A stretch of DNA of 10,046 nt from Larix sibirica (lineage: Eukaryota; Streptophyta; Pinopsida; Pinales; Pinaceae). Position numbers and translations under genes: made by a program. The notes under the pieces were generated by a model. The model was not told the origin of the DNA and made no database searches. It saw only the letters and a list, made by a program, of their open reading frames with translations. This document shows, one piece after another, positions 1 through 7,670 of the stretch (its first letter is position 1; each line of letters opens with the position of its first letter). The stretch is from positions 2,933-12,978 of the forward strand of contig NWUY0303925293.1 of assembly GCA_004151065.3 (NCBI GenBank), given 5' to 3'.

Positions 1-913
1 TGAAATTAACAAGCTCAAATGTTTTCATAGACAATATTCTTCTATTTTAAGTGACGACGATAAACCAACACCTATCAATCATTTAATCAAGAACTACTTC
101 TAAATCTTAAAATTACTTTAAAGTTGAATCCAATTATGTATCTAACAAAAGATTACACTGATTGTACCTTTAGAATAAGTGTTGGAATTTGTGATTAAAC
201 CCAATTAGGGAGGTTAGTTAGTGACTCAACTGAGGTGTATTTGTGTTTCCCATTGATTGATTAGATATTTGACTAGGTACTATGAAGGTTGTTCAACTAA
301 CCAATCAATGCATAACAACCTAAATTCACAGGTTTTCCTACTAATTTGGGACCAACTTGGATGATCAAAGTTGACTTAATCAACCATAATTGGTTAGGCC
401 CTGGAGTATAAATGAGGTTGCTCATGTCCTCCACAACATAAGGACATGGTCCTAATAATGTATTAGCAATGGAGTAAATCAAGTAATAGGTCCAGAGTTC
501 ATATTGGCTCAAAAAAGGAAAAGGAAAACCTTGAAGCGTGTTGGAAGATTATTGAAAATAAGTGATGGTCCATGTAACCCTTAATAAATGCAATGTGCTA
601 TTTTTTAGGGCTGAAACTACCACCATATCAATTTTGATATGTAAATTGTTTTATCATGTATGCAAGTCTTTGGAGTTTATTGCAACAAAACTAAGGAATT
701 GGTGCAAAAGTCAAGAAAGAACACAATACAATATAGTCATTGTTCTTTTACATTAGGTTTTGACACTAACGCAATTGTATACAACCATTTGATGCAATAA
801 AATGCCTCAAAGATTAGTGGGTTTTTGAACCAAAAGTAAGCCTTGATCATTTTTGGAAAATACAATGAGAAAAAACCATGAGACAATTCTTCTTACCATT
901 CATCAATTTATGA

Positions 914-1374
914 TTAGGGTTTTGGTATTTATTTATAAGCTTTGAGGTTATATATATGAGTTTTGAACCTCAATTTAGGGTTAGGGTTTTATATTTTGCA
1001 TTTAGGGTTATTTATTTGTCTTTTCGTGTAAAAAAACATTTTTTCTAGCTGAAAACTTATCTTTTAGTAGCTTAAACATTTCAGAAAATCAAGAAATGTT
1101 TTAGGATTACATTGAAACATTTAGAAATGACTTGGAAATGTTTTAGTTCTTTGGATCCGACTTGGAAACATTTCAATGTTGTTTCCAAGCCATATCTCCA
1201 TCTTTTCAATTTTTGAAACAGGGAATTGTGCCCTCCACTTTTCCCAAATGTACCCAATAATTTAAATTTATTTATTTTTCCATTTGATTTATAAGCACAG
1301 GTGTTACATGTCTTATCCATACTAGGCTGTAAAATACACTTCGCTTTTGACAGTGAAATGTTGGTTTAGGGTTT
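914..1374 (+). repeat. Scattered plant telomere-like TTTAGGG / telo-box motifs
   Basis: The plant telomere unit is TTTAGGG. TTAGGGTTT occurs at 914-922, TTTAGGG at 974-980 followed directly by TTAGGGTTT at 981-989, TTTAGGGTTA at 1001-1010 and TTTAGGGTTT at 1365-1374. The reverse complement of TTAGGGTTT is the telo-box AAACCCTAA found in many plant promoters. The copies are not a clean tandem array. They may be a short decayed interstitial telomeric stretch, a repeat-family motif or chance in AT-rich DNA. The middle cluster (974-1010) is the strongest. Confidence 0.5.
1161..1189. repeat. Perfect 10-bp inverted repeat (hairpin)
   Basis: CTTGGAAACA at 1161-1170 is the exact reverse complement of TGTTTCCAAG at 1180-1189, with a 9-nt loop. 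The left arm is part of GACTTGGAAA, which also occurs at about 1129-1138, so the arm belongs to a small local repeat. A long A or T tract that would suggest a terminator is absent. No function is assigned. Confidence 0.6.
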
Positions 1375-1403
1375 GAAAATCTTGTATATAAGGTTGACTA
1401 CTT

Positions 1404-1645
1404 GGTGGGACACCCCCTAAAGGAATTTTCAAAATATATTATTGATAACTTTTGGTGACATTTTCAAGGACATGTGGACACCCCTTAGATGAGGATCAAG
1501 GTACATTTTCACTTCTTTAAGGTATCCCATCTTAGATGTCTTAGGTATGTGAAACATGCATACTTAGCATTCTCGGGATGCCAAGGGATGTGGGAAACAT
1601 GTACCTCCACCCCCCTTTGGTAGGAAATGTGGGTAACACATCCTC
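1404..1645. repeat. Cluster of degenerate GGACACCCC / GGATGTGGG repeats
   Basis: GTGGGACACCCCCTAAAGG (about 1405-1423) recurs imperfectly as GTGGACACCCCTTAGATGAGG-like sequence (about 1474-1494). GGGATGTGGGAAACATG (1585-1601) recurs as GGAAATGTGGGTAACACA (1623-1640). The motifs are G/C-rich against an AT-rich background. They may be the remnant of a plant repeat family whose CpG sites have decayed to TpG/CpA; that origin is inference. Confidence 0.4.
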
Positions 1646-2217
1646 ACAAAACACTATTAAATTGGAGGTTTTCATGTCTTTCAAGGTAAATCAAGGATAT
1701 TTTAAAGGAATTGCATAAGTTATTGGAAGGATTCAACAACTAAAGATGTATTACAAATTGTTCAATGTTTTTAATTGTAGGGATACAACAATCTCCAATG
1801 TTATTTTATAAATCTATTGTGCAATAAAGTTATTGGACGTTTTTGTTAGAACATTGGACCCTTGAATCAATTCAAGGCTAAAGACTCGATTGCTATTATT
1901 CTTACTTGTATATCTAAACTTGGAGTGTGACCAAGAAAAGTTGAGGTATATAAAATGCTTTAGTTTATTTGTGCAAAACATTGAAATCAAGTTTGAGTAA
2001 GAAGTTTGAGCAAGATTTCAACATCTTGTTAGATGTGTTGCAAAGTTATGGACCATGGTCAAACACACAGATAAAAGGTCTTTGGTTTCAAAAGATATGT
2101 TCCAACTTGGGTTTTTGTTTTTGTTTGTTTAATGTCCATTTGATGTAGAAGTCTGTTTTGTTTTGTTTAGAGCCTCTCATTTGTGTTGGCACTACATTTC
2201 ACTATATGAGCCCCAAG

Positions 2218-2390
2218 GACAATATCATGGAATATTTTTTTGTAAGTGTGTAACGTGAATGGTTGTTGGAATTAATGTCATAATGGATTTTACCAATTTG
2301 AATCTCCTTATCTATGATAAGACAATGATAGACCCTCTAAGTAAAGGCCTTAATTTGATCTTCACTATATTGGTAATGCAAATCTTATGA
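2218..2390 (+). pseudogene. Decayed C-terminus of a Ty1/copia polyprotein (RNase H end)
   Basis: This is a weak remnant of the last ~60 residues of a copia polyprotein, the part after the RNase H core. Two short words support it. EYFFV (2230-2244) sits where copia proteins have a 'KYFFV/KYFVV' word. MIDPLSKGL (2325-2351) matches the family signature 'MIADPLTKGL', with one residue missing. The two words lie in different frames, with stops between them, so at least one frameshift has occurred. The second frame ends at TGA 2388-2390, close to where copia polyproteins normally end. I could not read RT or the RNase H core upstream (1900-2217). It is unrelated to the minus-strand copia element at 4255-8742 as far as can be seen. 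Chance similarity is a real alternative. Confidence 0.4.
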
Positions 2391-2426
2391 AATTAATATC
2401 TATTATTTGCTCAGAATGAGAGGGTA

Positions 2427-2459
2427 TGTGACATCACTCATTGAGTGTATTGTATCACA
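2427..2459. repeat. Imperfect palindrome
   Basis: The core CACTCATTGAGTG (2435-2447) has 5-bp arms around ATT, extended outward by TGTGACA on the left and TATCACA on the right. It lies between the 3' ends of the plus-strand copia remnant and the minus-strand chromovirus remnant. It could be an LTR end or a chance structure. Confidence 0.4.
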
Positions 2460-2780
2460 AGAGTCTACGACATTGAAATCTAACAACTAGATTGACGCCC
2501 ATTGTCTTCCCAATAACATGGGGTGATAAAAAGGATTTGAATGACCTCGTCGACAATGAATTAGGAATGAAAAGGCTAAAATGACAAAAATATACAAGAT
2601 AATAAGATATTAGTTTATTCATAATTTCAAACATACCTATGACATTGACAATACGAATCAATGACTTGCATATGGAATTGGAGTGTCCATTTTATACTAA
2701 ACATTGAATGTAACAAAGCCAATCAAATAGTATTAAGATAGTAACTAAATGTTGACTACTCTAAACAAGGAAACATGCAT

Positions 2781-3146
2781 GCATCATGTTCCCAGGTGGT
2801 TTCTTGGTGTAGAATATGCTTTCACTTAATCAAGTAACTCGATGATGTATCTAGAGAAAAGTTGTTTTGTGTGCCAATGTAAAATATCTTTACTTTTCGA
2901 AACAAAATGATTTCATCATCTAGGACTAATAAGTTAGTATGGAGATGGTAGAATCAAGATGGAACTAGAGTAGAGTCGTTTTACGTGTTGACATAAAATA
3001 CCCTCTAACCCCAAACAAATTAGTTGCCATCATCGAGCACTAGCAAGTCGACGGGGAGGCATTGGGTGGAGACCAAATACTTCTTGAGACATGAGAGATG
3101 AAGCACACTATCTTTTGTTGGGAATGTTGAGGATGTAAACAACTTC
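2781..3146 (-). pseudogene. Ty3/gypsy chromovirus pol 3' end: integrase C-terminus and chromodomain
   Basis: On the minus strand, from 3146 downward, the words occur in the order of a chromovirus polyprotein end. EVVYILNIP (3146-3120) matches the 'EVAYKLxLP' strand of the integrase C-terminal SH3-like region. HLSCLKKYLV (about 3100-3071) matches the conserved 'FHVSCLKK' motif. A leucine/aspartate-rich linker (LLVLDD) follows, then YLIK-stop-K and TTWEHDA (2836-2781), matching 'EYLVKWK' and 'ATWE' of the chromodomain. Chromodomains are thought to guide insertion to heterochromatin. The chromodomain tryptophan of the 'KWK' motif is a TGA stop, and there is a frameshift between EVVYILNIP and the CLKK motif, so it is dead. 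The integrase core and RT are not readable upstream. The LLVLDD linker is present twice (see the separate duplication entry). Confidence 0.75.
2844..3049 (-). repeat. Tandem duplication, 114-bp period, in chromovirus remnant
   Basis: A 92-bp segment occurs at 2844-2935 and again at 2958-3049, start-to-start distance 114 bp, or 38 codons. By eye roughly two thirds of the bases agree. Shared anchors on the minus strand are the CTAG(T/A)..GATGATG block encoding LLVLDD, the TATTTTA block, and the AAAAC.ACT..TCTAG block. Similarity fades into the 22-bp linker (2936-2957), which resembles the sequence after 3049, so the repeated unit is probably the full 114 bp. It lies between the CLKK motif and the chromodomain. 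Confidence 0.65.
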
Positions 3147-4254
3147 CTCTCTTGTCCTCTATCTTAATGGGTTGTTTGTAACGTTGAAAGTGAACATCAA
3201 CTTAATTAAGCAAGCATTGTGGGTTAAGTAAATTCGCCTTGCCGAACATTGGTATTATATCATCTACAACGTGGTTGCATGGACGTTGGCATTTCACGCT
3301 TTGTATCAATTAAGGTCTATGCACTTCCATAATTGAAAGTACATAGTCGAAATTTAAATATCATAAAGTCAAGGACCTTCTCACATTATTTTAAGGTACT
3401 CTACTTAATGTTAAGGACACTCTTCTAACATACCAAGAAGGGAATTTGGATTGCGACTTAATTATTTGAATTTTTTGTGTTTAATCATTTGCTCATGTCC
3501 TAGTATGTTAATGGTACAAAACCATATATAAAACTTATTTAAGAAAAAACATGTCCTAGGGATTTTAGCAAACTATTAAGCTAAGAACTTAATAATGTGA
3601 ATGAAACAAACATTCAAAAATTTAAGTTATTAACCTAAACAACTATGCACTTTTAAAGGCGAATGAACTAACAATAGAACTTGAATAAAGTGATTAGATA
3701 ATTCTATGCAATCACCTTTAATGGAACTCAACATGTTGCAAATCCCGCTCTTGTTTGGTTTCATCCCTTGCAAGGGTTTGAAATGGTTGCATGGGCTCCA
3801 CCACTCATTAACTTGAAGCTCTAGGTTAATACAACCTCCACCTAAACAAAATGCATGCCTCATGATGTTTGTTCTTGATGTGATTGGACATTCCATTATC
3901 ATCTTTGTCAATTCACAAATAATAAATCACTCATTAATTTTCTCATTGATTTCATTAGCACAAAGTAGATGGGTTGAAACACCTTATTAGTTTTATGGTC
4001 AAATTCTATTCATTAGATAAGTAAATGTATTTGTTTTGATGTGATAACAATAAAAAAAGGTTCTTTAATAATAATTTTGTACACATAATATATCATGTCT
4101 AGATGTCATAATTAAAATGAAAATGAAGGGTTATTGACCTAGTGACATTTGGAATATTATTTAACAAGGAGAGAGGAGGATTGTTATAGACAAATAACAA
4201 TCAAATTGATTGTTAGAGTTGTTGGGAAAACAACTAAAATACATGGAAAGCAAA
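3147..4254. other. No recognisable gene
   Basis: The chromovirus integrase core would be expected on the minus strand just above 3146, but I cannot read it. One minus-strand open frame (3911-3630, 93 codons) has no family motif I recognise and no supporting context. The 10-mer CATGTCCTAG occurs at 3494-3503 and 3550-3559. The rest is AT-rich and without visible structure. Confidence 0.5.
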
Positions 4255-4512
4255 TGGGATTTCTACATGGACATACCAATAAAATGTGCTGAATGCAATT
4301 TTAGATGTTTCACCTCAACCTTGAGGTTCCACGGATCTATTTATTATGAGCTTTAATCCTCAAGACTAAATATGGAATACAAATTATAGTAGTATATGTT
4401 TCATTTATGTCTAGACTCCAACCAAATGCATAAGGCTACCAAGAAAATAAATGCCAAACTATTGTACTTCAAGGGAATCATCTTTCTAGCCCTTGGGGAA
4501 CAATCTCCAACA
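4255..4512 (-). repeat. 3' LTR of the copia element
   Basis: On the plus strand it begins TGGGATTTC and ends near CAATCTCCA (4501-4509) or CCAACA (4507-4512). Three blocks align with the other LTR: TGTGCTGAATGC...GAGGTTCC (4285-4330, about 35 of 46 bases), ATTGTACTTCAAGGGAA (4461-4477, exact 17-mer) and the following 31 bases (about 22 identical). It is about 100 bp longer than the 5' LTR, the extra sequence lying at about 4331-4435. Either this copy gained an insert or the other lost a segment. Confidence 0.65.
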
Positions 4513-4716
4513 TATAACATATATAGAAATAATTCATGAACAACAAATTTGTTGCATCCACAAATCTGCCCCTCATTAGTTTCTATATACTTATTAAATT
4601 GCTCAACAAAATATATTAACTATTTATGGTAAGTCAACATACTAAACAACCTTAGAGACTATTCATTCACCAAAATTAGATCTGTAGGTAAACAATGTTT
4701 GCACAACAAAGTCCAA

Positions 4717-4748
<32 letters not shown>
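4717..4748. repeat. Compound microsatellite (AC)12(AT)4
   Basis: Twelve AC units at 4717-4740 pass directly into four AT units at 4741-4748. The uninterrupted repeat stands inside very old, heavily mutated sequence, which fits continuing slippage and length variation. No function is implied. Confidence 0.95.
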
Positions 4749-4749
<1 letters not shown>

Positions 4750-5392
4750 AAGGAAGTTACAAGTACATACCAACAACTTATTACAAGTTGCTACATGATA
4801 GTCCTTCAAGCTTATCACAAGCTAGAACTCTCTAATGCATCCAAACTTTAGCTATGACCTCCACGATCAATAACAAATCCTAACCAATAATATTGAAGCT
4901 TAACAAGGAATCTCACCAAGCTATCTAGCCACATCAAAGGCTCCACAACAAGTTAATATCAACACCAACAAGCCCACCTTTGATATTTCACCTAGCTTGC
5001 TTCACACATGCTCTCCAGGCAAAGTGCTCGAAGTATCTCTTCTTTGCAACAAACACTAAGTATTTCTCACTCAAGGACTCAAACCTTAACACTTCAAGTC
5101 TCCCCAAGGTTTTATCTGACATAAACCTTATCGGATTCCCCCACTTCATAAAGACAAGTACATGGACTTAAAACAAGTTGATCTTTAAGAAACAATGATA
5201 TAATGAACTTTCACATATTTCCTACATGATACAACTAAATATGATATCCTCCCTTTATATTAAATAGGTGGTGAGGCTAACAATAGTAAAGTGGACTATG
5301 TCCACAAGCAACCTAACCTAATTCTAATGATAAGATCTCCAAGAGAAGAGCCTTCTCTCTGAGGTGTCACATGTTAAGACTAGGCTCCTCAA

Positions 5393-5680
5393 GTGATGCA
5401 CTCTCCAAGCACAGGTTCTTTGTATCATGCACTCATCACAAGGGTCCATGCTCTCTAAGATAAGCATCCAATGCTCCAACACTCCTCAACATATGTGCTC
5501 AAGGACCAAATGCAACCTCAACCAATGTGCTCACAATCCCAAGTGCCCTCATGTCAAACACCCATCTTCCTAAGGCATGCCAAATGCTCCCAACACTCTT
5601 CAGAGCCGAGCGTCCTCCATCGTAGTGACCAACACTCCTCCAAGATTGATCCAACACCCATGCAAGCAACCATCCTCCTT
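5393..5680. repeat. Degenerate repeat with CCAACACTCCTC core
   Basis: The core CCAACACTCCTC is at 5476-5487 and 5629-5640, with a one-base variant at 5590-5601. The first and the variant are each preceded by a GCATCCAATGCT-like word (5464-5475 and 5575-5588), giving a composite unit repeated after about 111-114 bp. Related GCACTC/GTGCTC words occur throughout. It lies in the unreadable 3' third of the copia element and is richer in C on the plus strand than its surroundings. Confidence 0.5.
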
Positions 5681-5880
5681 AACACAAATGCCATGTAGAA
5701 GATATCAGTGCCCCATAAGGTAACTACCTCATCAAGAAGTGCGCCACATCTAGCCCCAAGTCCGAGGTCAAGCAATCACCTATAGAAATCTCTCCAATTG
5801 TATCAACTGAAAGGTGAAAGATACAACTTAGGGACTAAGGTTTCAAAATGCACACATCACATGAAGGCACTTGTAGCATA

Positions 5881-5944
5881 GTGTAAACACTTTCAAAGCA
5901 ACCTAAAAGCTAATACTCCCTCTTTGCAAGGAAAGTGTTTTCAC
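5881..5944. repeat. 14-bp inverted repeat (hairpin)
   Basis: GTGTAAACACTTTC (5881-5894) pairs with GAAAGTGTTTTCAC (5931-5944) at 13 of 14 positions, across a 36-nt loop. In the transcript orientation of the copia element (minus) it would fold as an RNA stem downstream of the integrase-tail fragment. It may mark the end of an inserted sequence. No function is assigned. Confidence 0.6.
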
Positions 5945-6289
5945 CAACACTAGTCTTCTCCCTTCGAATCTTAACTAAGTTCTCCATTTACAAATCCGAC
6001 TCTGCCATAGACTTGGAATCAATCATTGATCACTTAAAAGGAATTGTCACCCAAACATCATTCTCCTTGAAAAAATTGGAAGGCTTCCAAATAGAAAGTA
6101 TCTAATGAAATATGGTTAGCATATCTCGTAGGAGGCAAACTCATCCTCAAATGATCTAGGCATGCCCACATGATCTTGCGTGTCCTGTAATGTTTAAGTA
6201 AGTCATCTTCACTTCTTACAGCCTAAAGTACAGGGTAAGGACATATCCTTAAGCTCTCAGGTTGCCCAAACCTTGATTTGACTCTTCTC

Positions 6290-6560
6290 TTACCTTTGAA
6301 CCAAATTATGGAACAACAACCTCCTCACTCCCTTCAATCATTGAAGGAGATACATGTGACCTAGAGGATGACAAATCCTCATCAAACTACACATATCAAC
6401 CCACCATAATGTTCTATTGTGTTGGAATGTATATCTTTTAAACTTTAGAACTTTCAGTGTATCCAACAAAATAAGATACTATCATAGCAGCTTAAAAACT
6501 CCCTTATGCCAGGGGCTTGATCACTTGTGAAGTTGAAGGAACACGTGCATGTACCATTAG
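6290..6560 (-). pseudogene. Copia integrase C-terminus and linker fragment
   Basis: Integrase joins element cDNA to the host genome. Only its end and the linker to RT remain. SYFVGYTESSKV (6477-6442) matches the copia motif 'FVGYSESSKA', a stop follows, then KIYIP (to about 6424) matches 'YRIYxP'. FDED (about 6386-6375) matches the 'DVxFDE' motif that ends the family's integrase region. An acidic and serine-rich stretch follows to about 6290, as in the linker. At least three stops interrupt the frame. Upstream the words HARVP (about 6545) may correspond to 'YIHVP', but the zinc-binding HHCC and DDE catalytic core are absent. It lies after the RT fragment in transcript order, whereas in copia elements it should come before. 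Confidence 0.7.
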
Positions 6561-6649
6561 CAACCTGCTAAGCTCTAGCATCCTTCATATCAACTTCATA
6601 AGCCAAAGTCTTTAGCATCGCATCATGAGTTGTTTGGGAATTCTTGGAA

Positions 6650-7110
6650 ACATGATACATCTCTATACAAGACCAACATGAGTGGATCGGAGCTATCAAT
6701 CACAAGATAAAACTCTACACAAATACCATCCATCCAGAAATACCAAACTTGTAGTGCAAACAACAACCCATATTGGGCATCCAACAAAATATAAATATGG
6801 GTATGTTTCCCATCGACCTCAAAACCCTTCATAGCTTAAGGAAAACCCTCACAATGGTCAAATCCATCTTTTCAAGAGAATCCTTTGGTAATTGTAATAA
6901 GGATCTCATCAAGGTCAACTCCCTCATTTTGAGAGAATCCAACAACCATGATTTGATACTCATCAATACTCCCATCAACGTCAAGCTCGAAATCAATCAT
7001 GAAATTCACAATAGGTTTTGATCCCATATCAATGGAATCCTACCATACATGCTCTTCATAGGCCTCTTCATGACTAAAAATATCACCCAATGTCTCATTG
7101 ACATGAACAA
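6650..7110 (-). pseudogene. Copia reverse transcriptase fragment (RVT_2-like), broken
   Basis: Copia RT copies the element RNA to DNA. Readable words in transcript order are: SHEEAYEEHVW (7075-7043) matching the pre-RT 'FEEAxxxxVW' motif; DGSIDEY (6977-6957) matching 'DGSIEKYKAR'; GFSQNEGVDLDEI (about 6942-6904) matching 'GFSQKEGxDYxE'; GFEVDGKHTH (about 6826-6797) matching 'GFEVxxxxTHV'; and a run ending LMLVLYRDV (about 6682-6656) matching 'LILVLYVDD'. The catalytic YVDD box reads YRDV, so both its V and last D are lost. A stop follows HVW, and about 30 codons between GFSQ and GFEV are missing, taking with them the 'MDVKTAFL' aspartate motif. It lies directly after protease, with the integrase core missing. 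Confidence 0.8.
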
Positions 7111-7126
7111 GGACCATATGATCATC

Positions 7127-7480
7127 AAGTATCCTATAAAGGCCACCATATCACACACCTGTAGCTAAAGTCCTTAGACTTGCTCGAATAGAATAATTGG
7201 TAGTGCGTTGTTGTCTTTTAAATTCAAATTTATATGGAAAATCTATCATATAAGAAATACAAATAATTTTTCTCTTAAAACCAAGATCAAACAAAGCATC
7301 ATTCAACTCAAGAAAATCACTTGATTTAATTTGGAAGGAAATGGAGATAAATCCTTTTATAGGATAAGTAGCATCATCAACCAACACCACACTCCTTCCT
7401 TCCTCTTTAACCTGAAGCCTATTGAAGAGTTTCCTATAATAAGTTGTAAGTCTCAATGCCTAATTGTGCACATACCATCC
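7127..7480 (-). pseudogene. Copia retropepsin-like aspartic protease, inactivated
   Basis: The protease normally cuts the gag-pol polyprotein. It starts with GWYVHN-stop-A (7480-7457), aligned with the family's 'WYVDSGA' active site: Asp reads His, Ser reads Asn and Gly is a TAG stop at 7462-7460, so activity is impossible. VVLVDDATYPIKG (about 7390-7352) matches 'VxLGDDATYPVKG'. FKRKIICIS (about 7281-7255) matches 'LKKNLISVS'. GGLYRI (about 7147-7130) matches the 'GxLYRL' end of this region. From 7456 to 7151 the frame is open for 101 codons before a TGA. The frame then leads straight into RT-linker words, where integrase should begin. Confidence 0.8.
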
Positions 7481-7630
7481 AACACTTGACACAATGTTGG
7501 AAGATAAACAAGAGGCCATGGAGAAGGTGGTCTCAAGTTGGGATGCCAACTTAGCATTTGCTACTGCTAAAGTACATGCGCTCCCTACAATCTATTTCTA
7601 TTGTTTGTCCTTCCCTTTCTTCTTCTTTGG

Positions 7631-7670
7631 ACATTGGTTGGCATAATGTCCCTTAGTTACACATAAAACA
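7631..7670 (-). pseudogene. Gag CCHC zinc knuckle, frameshifted
   Basis: The nucleocapsid zinc knuckle binds element RNA. The pattern is C-x2-C-x4-H-x4-C. CFMC (7670-7659) is followed after a frame change by GHYANQC (to 7631). The span is 40 nt instead of 42, so two bases are missing between the second Cys and the His, and an in-frame TAA results. A KKDLSNVK word precedes it and a lysine-rich tail follows, both as in plant copia gag. Confidence 0.85.

Larger units (their letters stand above)
1..2217. other. AT-rich intergenic stretch, no recognisable gene
   Basis: No reading frame here is longer than about 80 codons, and none carries a domain I recognise on either strand. The longest open frames (297-512 minus, 562-756 plus, 1081-1320 minus) show no family motif and use AT-rich, low-complexity residues. 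Small structures inside it are listed separately: telomere-like motifs, a hairpin at 1161-1189 and short G/C-rich repeats at 1404-1645. A TATA-like TATAAAT near 408 and an AATAAA near 582 occur without a gene to serve. The stretch most likely consists of retroelement or other repeat sequence too old to read by eye. Confidence 0.6.
4513..6290. other. 3' third of copia element, no readable coding
   Basis: Given the minus orientation, this stretch lies between the integrase-tail fragment and the 3' LTR, where RT and RNase H should be. No RT or RNase H motif is readable on either strand. The plus-strand open frames at 4980-5171 and 5471-5698 and the minus frame at 5775-5554 carry no recognisable domain; the last two run through a degenerate repeat. 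A TATA-like TTTAATATAAAGG reads on the minus strand near 5265-5250. The segment may be foreign sequence inserted into or joined to the element. Confidence 0.5.

Noticed and set aside
251-310. Inverted repeat CATTGATTGATT / AACCAATCAATG (11 of 12)
   Set aside because: The arms are low-complexity and overlap another weak inverted repeat; no family or function is suggested.
182-590. Possible solo LTR on the plus strand (TGTTGGAA start at 182, TATAAAT near 408, AATAAA near 582)
   Set aside because: No second copy, no primer-binding site, and no matching TTCCAACA end were found. The three signals are short and common in AT-rich DNA.
418-3501. 13-mer TTGCTCATGTCCT shared by 418-430 and 3489-3501
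   Set aside because: A repeat of this length is expected about once by chance in a 10-kb window, and the similarity does not extend.
3630-3911. 93-codon open frame on the minus strand
   Set aside because: It reads reasonably well as protein (Cys, Trp and Gly present), but no motif, neighbouring exon or splice signal supports it. Frames of this length occur by chance in old repeat DNA.
6773-7021. 82-codon plus-strand open frame
   Set aside because: Antisense to the RT fragment, which has several matching family motifs on the minus strand.
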